DNA from: an uncultured Lachnospiraceae bacterium
Lineage (GTDB): Bacteria > Bacillota > Clostridia > Lachnospirales > Lachnospiraceae
Length of the DNA stretch: 16,269 nucleotides
Assembly (NCBI GenBank): GCA_949935685.1
Contig: CATLGN010000009.1
Span: 1-16,269, forward strand
Direction: 5' to 3'
Positions 1 to 7,791 of this stretch are shown here, in pieces. The notes beneath the pieces were generated by a model that was given only the letters and a program-made list of their open reading frames with translations, was not told the origin of the DNA and made no database searches. Positions within the stretch are counted from its first letter, which is position 1. Each line of letters opens with the position of its first letter. The position numbers were made by a program, and so were the translations under genes.

Positions 1-19
1 TCTTTTATATCCTGACATA

Positions 20-1207
<1,188 letters not shown>

Positions 1208-1291
1208 CTTTTTTCCTCCTTTAATAAATCGCGCGGGCTGCGCATCTTTGTTTTTATCGTACGGGAAACCCAAAAGAATTTCTCATATGAT

Positions 1292-1318
1292 AAAAAAAAT
1301 CCGCTTATATAAGCGGAC
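1292..1318 (-). terminator. Intrinsic terminator of the metK SAM riboswitch
   Basis: On the minus strand a near-perfect palindrome (tccgcttatataagcgga, 1300-1317) is followed at once by a run of eight T. It lies 22 bases after the aptamer and 85 bases before the metK start, where the off-switch of an S-box leader is expected. The 3' P1 strand contains AATAAG, which could pair with CTTAT in the terminator's first arm, so an alternative antiterminator is plausible (inference). Confidence 0.9.
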
Positions 1319-1340
1319 TTGATTGATCTGATACTCAAAT

Positions 1341-1440
1341 CCTCTTATTGTTCGATCTGCTCGCTCAGGTTGGCACCTTCCTTTCGGGGTTGCCGTGGCT
1401 TCTCGGGTCCTCTGTACCTCCACCACTCTGAATAAGAGAA
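1341..1440 (-). promoter_or_regulatory. SAM-I (S-box) riboswitch aptamer upstream of metK
   Basis: Read on the minus strand, the segment has the S-box core in order: a P1 strand CTCTTATTC, then AGAGTGGTGGAGG, a P2 region with ACCCGAGAAGCC, ACGGCAACC, the P3 stem, GGTGCCAACCTG, a P4 stem (gagcgagcagatc), and the closing P1 strand AATAAGAGG. The P1 strands pair as TTCTCTTATT with AATAAGAGGA, apart from the end bases. The class binds S-adenosylmethionine and turns off methionine and SAM genes when SAM is plentiful. Its place between a consensus promoter and a terminator in front of metK fits this role. Confidence 0.95.
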
Positions 1441-1471
1441 ATTAGCAATATGGAATTTTTATATCGGCAAC

Positions 1472-1500
1472 AGTATACACCCGGACAGGGCATCTGTCAA
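1472..1500 (-). promoter_or_regulatory. Sigma-A promoter of the metK riboswitch transcript
   Basis: The minus strand reads TTGACA (1500-1495), a 17-base spacer, then TATACT (1477-1472). The -35 is perfect and the -10 differs from consensus at one base. The predicted start near 1465 leaves about 25 bases before the aptamer begins. The promoter starts 26 bases beyond the murA stop codon, so metK has its own transcription unit. Confidence 0.85.
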
Positions 1501-1525
1501 CCGCTTACCGCATGACATACCCTTT

Positions 1526-2818
1526 TCAGCCCACGCATAATTTAAACTTCTGCAGCGCCTTCTCCGTATCCACCAGCTCAATCTGCGCGCCAAGGCTCTT
1601 TAATTTCTGCGGAAAGTCTTCATATCCCCGCTCAATATAGCGAATCTCATCGATCGTCGTAAAGCCTTCCGCCGCCAGACCTGCGAGGACAAGCGCGGCG
1701 CCCGCGCGCAAATCCGGAGCCGTAATGCCGGCGCCGGTATATTTCTCCACGCCGTTGATTATGGCCGTATTGCCTTCCACCTTTACGCTGCCTCCCATGC
1801 GGGTCAGCTCATCCACATATTTAAAACGGTTTTCAAAAATGCTCTCCGTCACAATGCTTGTGCCGCTGGAAAGCCCGAGCGCAACGGCGATCTGCGGCTG
1901 CATATCCGTGGGAAATCCCGGATACGGCAGCGTCTTCACATGGGTATGCGTCAGTTTTTTGGAAGCCACCACACGCACCGCATCATCGGACTCCTCCACC
2001 TCGCAGCCGATTTCCAACAGCTTCGCACTGATGGATTCCAAATGCTTGGGAATCACATTTTTTACCGTAATATCTCCTTTTGTCACAGCCGCCGCAAACA
2101 TAAATGTGCCGGCTTCAATCTGATCCGGAATAATGGCGTACTCCGTCTTATGCAGGCGGGAAACGCCTCTGATACGGATTACGTCCGTTCCCGCGCCTTT
2201 GATATTGGCGCCCATGCTGTTCAGAAAATTGGCGAGATCAACGACATGGGGCTCCTTTGCCGCATTTTCGATAATCGTCTGCCCTTCCGCCATAACAGCG
2301 GCCATCATAACATTGATCGTCGCGCCGACCGTCACCACGTCCATGTAAATATGATTGCCGCGCAGCGACTGCGCCTCGGCGATAATCAGGCCATGGGCAA
2401 TGCTCACATTCGCTCCCAGCGCCCGAAAGCCTTTCAGGTGCTGATCGATGGGCCGGCTGCCGATATTGCAGCCTCCCGGCAGCGCCACCTCCGCTTTTTT
2501 ATATTTTCCCAATAATGCGCCCAGAAGATAATAGGACGCACGGATCCGCTTAATATAGTCCCCGTCGATAATCAGATCGTGGATCTGCGATCCGTTGATT
2601 TTTACCGTATGTCTGTCGATTCGCTCTACAATGCCGCCGATGCTGGCAATGGCCTGCAACAATACATTGGTATCCCGTACATCGGGCATATTTTCTATCA
2701 TTACGGTTTCATCCGTCATCACGGAAGCGGCCAGAATCGCAAGCGCAGCATTTTTCGCACCGCCGATCTCCACTTCGCCCACAAGCGGATTCCCACCTTT
2801 AATCGCATATTGTTCCAT
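1526..2818 (-). CDS. murA: UDP-N-acetylglucosamine 1-carboxyvinyltransferase (MurA)
   Basis: MurA catalyses the first committed step of peptidoglycan synthesis, transferring enolpyruvate from phosphoenolpyruvate to UDP-GlcNAc in the cytosol. The 430-residue length is normal. Visible landmarks are the substrate-binding Lys22 in GGAKNA, the active-site loop LPGGCNIGSRPID with Cys117 (the fosfomycin target residue of the family), and PGFPTDMQPQ with the conserved aspartate. The start at 2818 follows a moderate AGAGG site 8 bases away and the protein begins with the family's usual N-terminus. A sigma-A promoter lies at 2852-2879, so the gene appears to be transcribed alone. I see no convincing terminator between its stop and the metK promoter. 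Firmicutes often have two MurA paralogues; which this one is cannot be told here. Confidence 0.97.
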   Translation of the reverse strand: MEQYAIKGGNPLVGEVEIGGAKNAALAILAASVMTDETVMIENMPDVRDTNVLLQAIASIGGIVERIDRHTVKINGSQIHDLIIDGDYIKRIRASYYLLGALLGKYKKAEVALPGGCNIGSRPIDQHLKGFRALGANVSIAHGLIIAEAQSLRGNHIYMDVVTVGATINVMMAAVMAEGQTIIENAAKEPHVVDLANFLNSMGANIKGAGTDVIRIRGVSRLHKTEYAIIPDQIEAGTFMFAAAVTKGDITVKNVIPKHLESISAKLLEIGCEVEESDDAVRVVASKKLTHTHVKTLPYPGFPTDMQPQIAVALGLSSGTSIVTESIFENRFKYVDELTRMGGSVKVEGNTAIINGVEKYTGAGITAPDLRAGAALVLAGLAAEGFTTIDEIRYIERGYEDFPQKLKSLGAQIELVDTEKALQKFKLCVG

Positions 2819-2851
2819 TTTTCAACCTCTGAAAATTTAAGACTAATAAGT

Positions 2852-2879
2852 AGTATACCACATTTCTTTCATTTGTAAA
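2852..2879 (-). promoter_or_regulatory. Sigma-A promoter of murA
   Basis: The minus strand has TTTACA (2879-2874), a 16-base spacer and TATACT (2857-2852). It starts 14 bases past the stop of the upstream peptidase gene and predicts a leader of roughly 28 bases. Confidence 0.7.
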
Positions 2880-2892
2880 GCCGTAGTAAATT

Positions 2893-4458
2893 TCAGCTTA
2901 AGTGGTTCAATGGATTGACCTGTGTCCCGCCGATCAAAATCTCAAAATGTACATGAGGTCCCGTGCTTCTTCCCGTATTGCCGCTGAGCGCGATTTTCTG
3001 GCCCTGCGATACATGCTGCCCTGCTTTTACAAGCACCTTGCTCAGATGTCCGTACCGGGTCTGCCGCCCGTCTCCGTGGTCGATATAGACCACATAGCCG
3101 TAGCCGCTTCCCCAACCCGCTTTTGTGACAACACCGTCACAGGAAGCCATGACAGTCGTGCCAATCGGCGTCGCCCAGTCGATTCCCTTATGATAGGAAG
3201 AAGCGCCCTTTGTCGGTGCATTCCGTCTGCCGAACCCGGAGGACAGGCGTCCGCCCGAAATCGGTTTGATATAGGAAGGCGGTATCTTCGTTCCCCGTTC
3301 CACAATCTTGGGCACAGCCTCCATTGTCACTTCCTCTTTTTGGATCTCCCGCTCCGTCTCCGCATCGTTGCGATAGGAGACAACCGCCACAACCTTTCTG
3401 TGACCCGCCGACGGTTCCTGTCTCGTCACCCGCTCTGTCGTGTACCAACTGTCATTATCTATATATATGACATCTGCGTCATAATTTTCTTCGTAGTATT
3501 CCTGCTCCTCGCGCAGTACCGTAAGCGCCGGCTCCGGCGACGTCACGATAATCTCATCCCCCACCCGGATTGTGGAATTTTCATCCTCTATGGCGGGATT
3601 CATGGCGATCAGTTTTTCCATGGGAAGATCATTGTCCAGCGCGATCTCCGAAAGCGTATCGCCGGCCACAACCTCGTATATTTTGCTTTTCTCTTCTTCG
3701 TTTGTCACCTGGCGGATGGCATCTGCGACCGGTGTCAGCGCCTCCGACGGCAGCCAGGCTTCCACCACTTCCACCGTATCGCCGTAAGCGAGCGAAACCA
3801 ACCCCAGTTCATAATCCGAAAATTCCATTTCCTTTTCCGGTTCGATTTCCGCAAACGCCCGGTTCATACTGGCATCCGCGCCGGCCTCTCTGTGGAAATC
3901 CTCTGCCTCCGCCTTTTTCTGCTCCTCTTCCCTGTCGATAATCTGTGTCGTAAGCACATTCAATTCCCGGGAGGGGTCCCGTACCAGGCTGACATCATAC
4001 TGGTCTTCCGTGTCATATTTGTCCAGCACCGCGTTCAAAAGATGCAGGACATCTTCCGAGCCGGCAAGGTTCACGGTAAAGTCATTGATCTTTACCGTAT
4101 AGGAGCGAAGCAGCGTTTCCTTTTCGCTGTCTTTCATCACCTGTTCCATATTGGAGATAATCTCCTCTCGGGAATCCACCCGTCCAAAGTACACTTCCTC
4201 GCCTTCGACAGACACTTCCGCCTCAAACAGGACAGGCGAAGTGCGTTCCTGCGCAACCCGCAGACGCGCCTCACGCACATAATCTTCCATATCTTCGACT
4301 GCGCTTGTCCCAACCGGCACACCGTTTAATGATACGTAAAATATATTGTTCCCCGTAGACTCGGGTTTCATATAACAGGGCAGAAAAAGAGCGCTGACAA
4401 TAATTGCCAGCCCCATTCCTTTCATATATGCCCATCTTATCTTTCTTCCTTTTTGCAT
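2893..4458 (-). CDS. Membrane-anchored M23 peptidase with LysM and G5 domains
   Basis: This is a probable cell-wall endopeptidase acting outside the membrane. From the ATG at 4458 (521 residues) it has a basic N-terminus and one hydrophobic segment (about 16-30), a long charged region, a LysM domain (about 260-305, IYEVVAGDTLSEIA), a G5-like segment (about 308-389) and a C-terminal M23 domain (about 395-521). The zinc and catalytic residues of M23 are all present: H423 and D427 in YHKGIDW, H471 in YGHL, H502 and H504 in GPHVHFE, so it should be active. The frame also opens from a TTG at 4482, but no ribosome binding site precedes that codon. The ATG at 4458 has only a weak GGGAAAAG, so the start is not certain. 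LPC near the membrane segment is not a convincing lipobox. The promoter and a WalR-like repeat upstream suggest wall-stress control. Confidence 0.92.
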   Translation of the reverse strand: MQKGRKIRWAYMKGMGLAIIVSALFLPCYMKPESTGNNIFYVSLNGVPVGTSAVEDMEDYVREARLRVAQERTSPVLFEAEVSVEGEEVYFGRVDSREEIISNMEQVMKDSEKETLLRSYTVKINDFTVNLAGSEDVLHLLNAVLDKYDTEDQYDVSLVRDPSRELNVLTTQIIDREEEQKKAEAEDFHREAGADASMNRAFAEIEPEKEMEFSDYELGLVSLAYGDTVEVVEAWLPSEALTPVADAIRQVTNEEEKSKIYEVVAGDTLSEIALDNDLPMEKLIAMNPAIEDENSTIRVGDEIIVTSPEPALTVLREEQEYYEENYDADVIYIDNDSWYTTERVTRQEPSAGHRKVVAVVSYRNDAETEREIQKEEVTMEAVPKIVERGTKIPPSYIKPISGGRLSSGFGRRNAPTKGASSYHKGIDWATPIGTTVMASCDGVVTKAGWGSGYGYVVYIDHGDGRQTRYGHLSKVLVKAGQHVSQGQKIALSGNTGRSTGPHVHFEILIGGTQVNPLNHLS

Positions 4459-4485
4459 CTTTTCCCGACTTTCCGCATGCAATTC

Positions 4486-4502
4486 GTAACAATTTTGTAA
4501 CA
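4486..4502 (-). promoter_or_regulatory. WalR-like direct repeat at the M23 peptidase start site
   Basis: The minus strand reads TGTTAC, five bases, then TGTTAC (4502-4497 and 4491-4486). This fits the WalR (YycF) consensus TGTWAH-N5-TGTWAH known from low-GC Firmicutes, where the regulon is rich in cell-wall hydrolases. A looser third copy, TGTTAG, lies at 4516-4511 over the -10 element. The repeat covers the predicted transcription start, a position that would favour repression (inference). No regulator gene is in the window. Confidence 0.5.
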
Positions 4503-4507
4503 GTTTT

Positions 4508-4536
4508 ATTCTAACAGTTAATAATTTACTTGTAAA
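4508..4536 (-). promoter_or_regulatory. Sigma-A promoter of the M23 peptidase gene
   Basis: The minus strand reads TTTACA (4536-4531), a 17-base spacer and TAGAAT (4513-4508). The predicted start near 4501 gives a leader of about 43 bases to the ATG at 4458. The -35 element sits inside the spacer of the opposing dinB promoter. Confidence 0.65.
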
Positions 4537-4553
4537 GAATTTTCTGGTAAGAT
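4525..4553 (+). promoter_or_regulatory. Sigma-A promoter of dinB, close enough to imply a leaderless mRNA
   Basis: The plus strand has TTTACT (4525-4530), a 17-base spacer and TAAGAT (4548-4553). Only six bases separate the -10 from the dinB ATG at 4560, so transcription would start at or next to the A of the start codon. No Shine-Dalgarno sequence precedes the ATG, which fits leaderless translation. I found no clostridial LexA-type box (GAAC-N4-GTTC) here. Confidence 0.55.
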
Positions 4554-4559
4554 ACCGGT

Positions 4560-5777
4560 ATGGATTCCATTATCTTTCACATTGATGTCAATTCCGCATA
4601 CCTGAGCTGGACAGCCCTGCAGATGCTCGCAGACGGCAGTTCCACAGATCTGCGCAGCATTCCGTCCATTATCGGCGGCGATATGGAAAAACGCCGCGGT
4701 GTCGTGCTGGCCAAATCCATTCCGGCAAAAAAATACGGCATCCGCACCGGCGAACCCGTCGTCAATGCAATGCGCAAATGTCCTTCTCTTATTATGGCTC
4801 CTCCCGACCACACATTATATGCACGGCGCTCGCATGAGCTTATGACATATCTGTCGGATATATGCCCGGATATTGAACAGGTCAGCGTTGACGAATGTTA
4901 TATGGATTTCACCCCTATCGCGACACGTTACGTCTCTCCGACGGCCTGCGCGGATAACATCCGCCGCGAAATCAGGGAGACATTTGGCTTTACCGTCAAT
5001 ATCGGTATCTCCGACCGTAAAGTGCTGGCAAAAATGGCTTCCGATTTCCGGAAGCCAGATATGACGCATACACTATTTGTCAGCGAAATCGAAAAAAAGA
5101 TGTGGCCGCTGCCCGTTTCTTCCTTATATATGTGCGGGAAATCCAGCGAAGAAACGCTCCGCAAACTGGAAATCCTAACGATCGGCGACCTCGCCCGCTC
5201 CAATCCCGCGATTCTGAAAGCCCATCTGAAAAGCCACGGCGCACTGTTGTGGGAATATGCCAATGGTATCGATCCCGCAACCGTACTTTCCGAACCCGCA
5301 AAAGCAAAAGGCATCGGCAATTCCGTTACCCTTGCCGCAGATGCGGTAACATCCGGGGAGGCCCATACGGTGCTGCTTTCTCTCGCCGAATCCGTCGCCG
5401 CAAGACTGCGCGCCCACAATCAGAAAGCGCTGATGGAAAGTCTGGAAATCAAATATGCCGATTTCCGCACCGCCTCGCATCAGACTATGCTGCCCGCCCC
5501 TGTGGATTCCGACCGCGCCATTTACGAAACGGCCTGCCGGCTGTTCGACGAGTCATGGAGCCACGAACCGGTGAGACTATTGGGCATCCGCACCGCAAAA
5601 CTCTGTTCCGCAGCCGAACCCGTTCAACTTTCCCTCTTTGATACACAGCAGTCCGCCGCCACCGAAAAACAGCAAAAACTCGATCGGGCAATCGACGCCA
5701 TCCGCAAACGATTCGGTGAGGATGCCGTGATACGCGGCTCTCTGCTGGAGCGGAAAGACGCGTGGAAAAAGCACTGA
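4560..5777 (+). CDS. dinB: Y-family DNA polymerase IV (DinB-like)
   Basis: This is an error-prone translesion DNA polymerase. The 405-residue protein has the Y-family catalytic acids D9 (FHIDVNSAYLSW) and D111/E112 (VSVDECYMDF), and the palm/thumb motif NIGISDRKVLAKMASDFRKPD near 148-168. The thumb and helix-hairpin-helix follow to about 225, and the little finger spans about 250-350. QLSLF at 356-360 is a good match to the beta-clamp binding motif. Tyr14 occupies the steric-gate position where E. coli DinB has Phe13. A helical tail of about 45 residues follows the clamp motif. The start is fixed by the family N-terminus; it has no ribosome binding site. It is the only plus-strand gene in the left half and converges with the flavin reductase gene, 10 bases from stop to stop. 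Confidence 0.95.
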   Translation: MDSIIFHIDVNSAYLSWTALQMLADGSSTDLRSIPSIIGGDMEKRRGVVLAKSIPAKKYGIRTGEPVVNAMRKCPSLIMAPPDHTLYARRSHELMTYLSDICPDIEQVSVDECYMDFTPIATRYVSPTACADNIRREIRETFGFTVNIGISDRKVLAKMASDFRKPDMTHTLFVSEIEKKMWPLPVSSLYMCGKSSEETLRKLEILTIGDLARSNPAILKAHLKSHGALLWEYANGIDPATVLSEPAKAKGIGNSVTLAADAVTSGEAHTVLLSLAESVAARLRAHNQKALMESLEIKYADFRTASHQTMLPAPVDSDRAIYETACRLFDESWSHEPVRLLGIRTAKLCSAAEPVQLSLFDTQQSAATEKQQKLDRAIDAIRKRFGEDAVIRGSLLERKDAWKKH

Positions 5778-5787
5778 TGGGGTCAGC

Positions 5788-6354
5788 TTATTTCTTCCTC
5801 ACACTATACCCGAATGTCCCCAAAGGCTTACCGAGAGAATAATATGTCCCGTGGGAATAAACGATTGGATTTGCCTTTGCCAGATCAAATTTTCCGCCGG
5901 CATCCATATATTCTTCCCGCGCATGGACAGCCGTCACCTGCGCCAGAAACATATGGTGGCTTCCCAGTTCTCTGACTTCCGTCACACTGCATTCGATATT
6001 GACCGGGCTTTCCGCAAGCAGCGGCGCCGGACCCTTTTCACCCGGCAGGGGTGTCAGTTTCATTTCCTTCCATTTATCGACATTCCTGCCACTTTTTACC
6101 CCGCAGTAGTCAACGGCATAAACAAGATCCTCGGTTGTCAGATTGATCACGAACGCGCCGCTCTCCCGAATCATATGGTAAGAGTGCCGTTCCGGTCTGA
6201 CTGAAATGGATACCATGGGCGGCGCGGTGCATACCGTGCCTGTCCACGCCACTGTAAACAGGTTCTGCTCTCCGTTCGTTCCCGCCGCGCTGACCAGCAC
6301 CACCGGCAGCGGATAGAGCATATTGCCGGGTTTCCAAATCTGTCTGCCTGTCAT
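5788..6354 (-). CDS. Flavin reductase-like FMN-binding protein
   Basis: The 188-residue product resembles the flavin reductase-like (DIM6/NTAB, split-barrel FMN-binding) family. Typical stretches are GNMLYPLPVVLVSA at the N-terminus, NLFTVAWTGTVCTAPPMVSISVRPERHSY (two adjoining strands of the barrel, residues about 29-57), SGAFVINL, and an ECSVTEVRELGSHHMFLAQV strand. Members bind FMN and reduce flavins or other small substrates; the substrate here is unknown. The frame is open to 6411, but the ATG at 6354 has AAGGA six bases upstream and avoids overlap with the preceding gene, whose stop is 19 bases away. The two genes are therefore probably co-transcribed from the promoter at 7333-7361. No membrane segment or signal peptide is seen. 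Confidence 0.88.
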   Translation of the reverse strand: MTGRQIWKPGNMLYPLPVVLVSAAGTNGEQNLFTVAWTGTVCTAPPMVSISVRPERHSYHMIRESGAFVINLTTEDLVYAVDYCGVKSGRNVDKWKEMKLTPLPGEKGPAPLLAESPVNIECSVTEVRELGSHHMFLAQVTAVHAREEYMDAGGKFDLAKANPIVYSHGTYYSLGKPLGTFGYSVRKK

Positions 6355-6373
6355 ATGAGTTCCTTTCTTCCTA

Positions 6374-7252
6374 TTATATATATCCCAATAGCTGCGCTGC
6401 CAGTATGCCAAGATTTGCCAGTGAAGCCAACAGCGTAACGATTACCAGACCGTACAGCCCCTTTCTTCCGGTTTTCCCCTGTACCAGCTTTCCATCCAGT
6501 TCTTTGGTCTGATTTTTCAATTCTTCCACCAGGACTGCCTGTACATTCCGATAAACCTTTACACTTTCCCGATGCATATAGTCTTCCAGCTCTTTGTTGA
6601 CAGCCTTCTCTTTTTCAGCATGAGAAAGCGCCGTTTCATTGCCCTGCGCCAGCATCTCTTTTATCTGTCCCAGCGTTGTCTGCGCTTCTTCCCATGCCAC
6701 GGCCATCGCCTGTCGGACTTCTTTTTCCTCCTGTAAGACCGTCCGAATATCTTCGCGGAGTGTCTCCAATGTATCAGGAACCGCGCCGATGTCACCGCGC
6801 AATGCCTGCAGCGCCTCCGGCAGTGCGCCGATCTCTCCGCGGACCGCTTCCAGTGCCGTCGGCATCATTCCGATGTCGCTTCGAATCGTCTCTCCATCTG
6901 CGCGAACCGCTTGCAGTTCCTCACGCATCGCCTGTATATTTCCAGAGATACCGCTGATTGTCTCTGATACCGCGCGCATGCGCTCTGCCTGAACGGAATC
7001 CTGCCGCTCCGTCTCATCCATCCGGGCCACCGTCTGTCCGGTAAGCTGCTTTACCTGTTCTGCCAGCGCGCGGAGCTGCTCTGCCGATTCCACATTTTTC
7101 AGATTCAGCATACGCATTTCCTGCATACATTCGTCATATCCCTGTATCTGTTCCCGCAGCCGGATCGTCTCCTTTGCCTCTGCCTGCGCATTCGCCCTGA
7201 TAATCTCCTGTGCGCTGCAGCGCTGCGACAGCTTATCCATATAATTGTCCAT
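6374..7252 (-). CDS. Tail-anchored coiled-coil protein with 14-residue repeats
   Basis: I do not recognise a named family. The 292-residue protein is almost wholly helical and charged, with long heptad-like stretches (about 15-120 and 170-258). In the middle are four tandem 14-residue units (126-181), the first three reading DIGMMPTALEAVRG, EIGALPEALQALRG and DIGAVPDTLETLRE. One hydrophobic segment (about 266-289) lies at the extreme C-terminus after a basic GKTGRKG, so the bulk of the protein should face the cytosol as a tail-anchored membrane protein. The start at 7252 has a good GGAGG seven bases upstream. It has its own promoter and probably leads a two-gene operon with the flavin reductase-like gene. 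A scaffold or envelope-associated role is possible but is a guess. It could also be a remnant of a phage tape-measure-like or chemoreceptor-like protein, but no other such genes are nearby. Confidence 0.85.
   Translation of the reverse strand: MDNYMDKLSQRCSAQEIIRANAQAEAKETIRLREQIQGYDECMQEMRMLNLKNVESAEQLRALAEQVKQLTGQTVARMDETERQDSVQAERMRAVSETISGISGNIQAMREELQAVRADGETIRSDIGMMPTALEAVRGEIGALPEALQALRGDIGAVPDTLETLREDIRTVLQEEKEVRQAMAVAWEEAQTTLGQIKEMLAQGNETALSHAEKEKAVNKELEDYMHRESVKVYRNVQAVLVEELKNQTKELDGKLVQGKTGRKGLYGLVIVTLLASLANLGILAAQLLGYI
6710..6877 (-). repeat. Four tandem 42-bp coding repeats (14 residues each)
   Basis: Residues 126-181 of the coiled-coil protein are four units of 14 residues. The pattern is acidic-Ile-Gly/Arg-x-x-Pro/x-x-x-Leu-x-x-x/Leu-Arg-Gly/Glu, with the fourth unit degenerate. 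The proline in the first three units breaks the helix once per repeat. At DNA level the copies are clearly diverged, so this is an old duplication rather than a fresh slippage tract. Confidence 0.8.
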
Positions 7253-7332
7253 CTATTTTCCTCCGCATGTATCTCTCTGCCGTCTTCTGGTATAACAGTT
7301 CAGACAGACTGTTCCGTTGACATATTTAGTAC

Positions 7333-7361
7333 ATTTTATCATTTCTCAAAAAGAATGACAA
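7333..7361 (-). promoter_or_regulatory. Sigma-A promoter of the coiled-coil/flavin reductase pair
   Basis: The minus strand reads TTGTCA (7361-7356), a 17-base spacer ending in TGA, and TAAAAT (7338-7333). This gives a near-consensus promoter with an extended -10 (TGn). It leaves a leader of about 75 bases and lies 22 bases outside the left end of the 399-bp palindrome. The rest of 7253-7382 shows nothing else I can support. Confidence 0.65.
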
Positions 7362-7382
7362 CCGCAATTCCATCATTCCTCC

Positions 7383-7781
7383 CGGCAAACGCCGGATTGG
7401 ACAGACTGTGAACCTTTCATGCGTGGAGGATAGCAACGGAAAAAGTCCTGACAGGATTATGGATTTCTGGCAGAGGCGTATCATTCCGGCCGCACGCCGG
7501 GCTACAGGCATAATCGGTTCTAAGCGCTGCGATAATAAACGCCGAGCGGCGTGTAACCGGCCTCCATGCGCCATCCCGGCGCAAATCGGCCTTTTCCGGA
7601 CATCCCTGTCCGGAAATTACAAGTTGTGGCGCAGCGGCAAGAACCGCTAATACCCTCCGCAAGGCGCGCGGCCGGAATGATACGCCCCTGCCAGAATCAC
7701 ATATTGCATTGCAGACTTTTTCAGTTTCCATCCGGTTCAATTAAGGAAAGGTTCACAGTCTGTCCAATCCGGTGTTTGCCG
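7383..7781. repeat. 399-bp imperfect palindrome with 36-bp terminal inverted repeats (MITE-like or structured 3' UTR)
   Basis: The ends, 7383-7418 and 7746-7781, are inverted copies matching at 35 of 36 positions. The one difference (7391 against 7773) would be a G-U pair in RNA. Further complementary blocks continue inward: 7439-7447 with 7714-7722, 7465-7498 with 7663-7696 (32 of 34), and 7515-7531 with 7630-7646 in part. Most of the element can therefore fold into one long hairpin. No open frame in it looks like a protein, no transposase is present, and I see no flanking direct repeat. It begins only 10 bases after the stop codon of the lipoprotein gene on the minus strand. It may be a non-autonomous mobile element, or a very large RNA structure ending that transcript. 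Confidence 0.85.
7593..7616. repeat. Perfect 10-bp hairpin inside the palindrome
   Basis: The sequence tttccggaca, loop tccc, tgtccggaaa forms a perfect ten-pair stem with a four-base loop close to, but about 22 bases off, the centre of the 399-bp palindrome. No T run follows on either strand, so it is not an intrinsic terminator. Smaller stems lie nearby, such as gcgccatcccggcgc and acgccgagcggcgt. Confidence 0.8.
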
Positions 7782-7791
7782 TGCAACAAAG

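Noticed and set aside
1208..1273. N-terminal extension of MetK starting at 1273
   Set aside because: The extra 22 residues are not part of the family, and the AGGAGG stands just before the ATG at 1207.
2902..4329. Plus-strand open frame of 475 codons opposite the M23 peptidase gene
   Set aside because: It is antisense to a gene with intact catalytic motifs, has no ribosome binding site, and has a composition typical of a shadow frame.
4459..4559. LexA (SOS) operator in front of dinB
   Set aside because: I looked for GAAC-N4-GTTC-type palindromes and found none. The only regular repeats are the TGTTAC units read on the other strand.
7375..7790. Target-site duplication flanking the 399-bp palindrome
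   Set aside because: The flanks (ttcctcc on the left, tgcaacaa on the right) share no direct repeat, so the mobile-element reading has no insertion footprint here.
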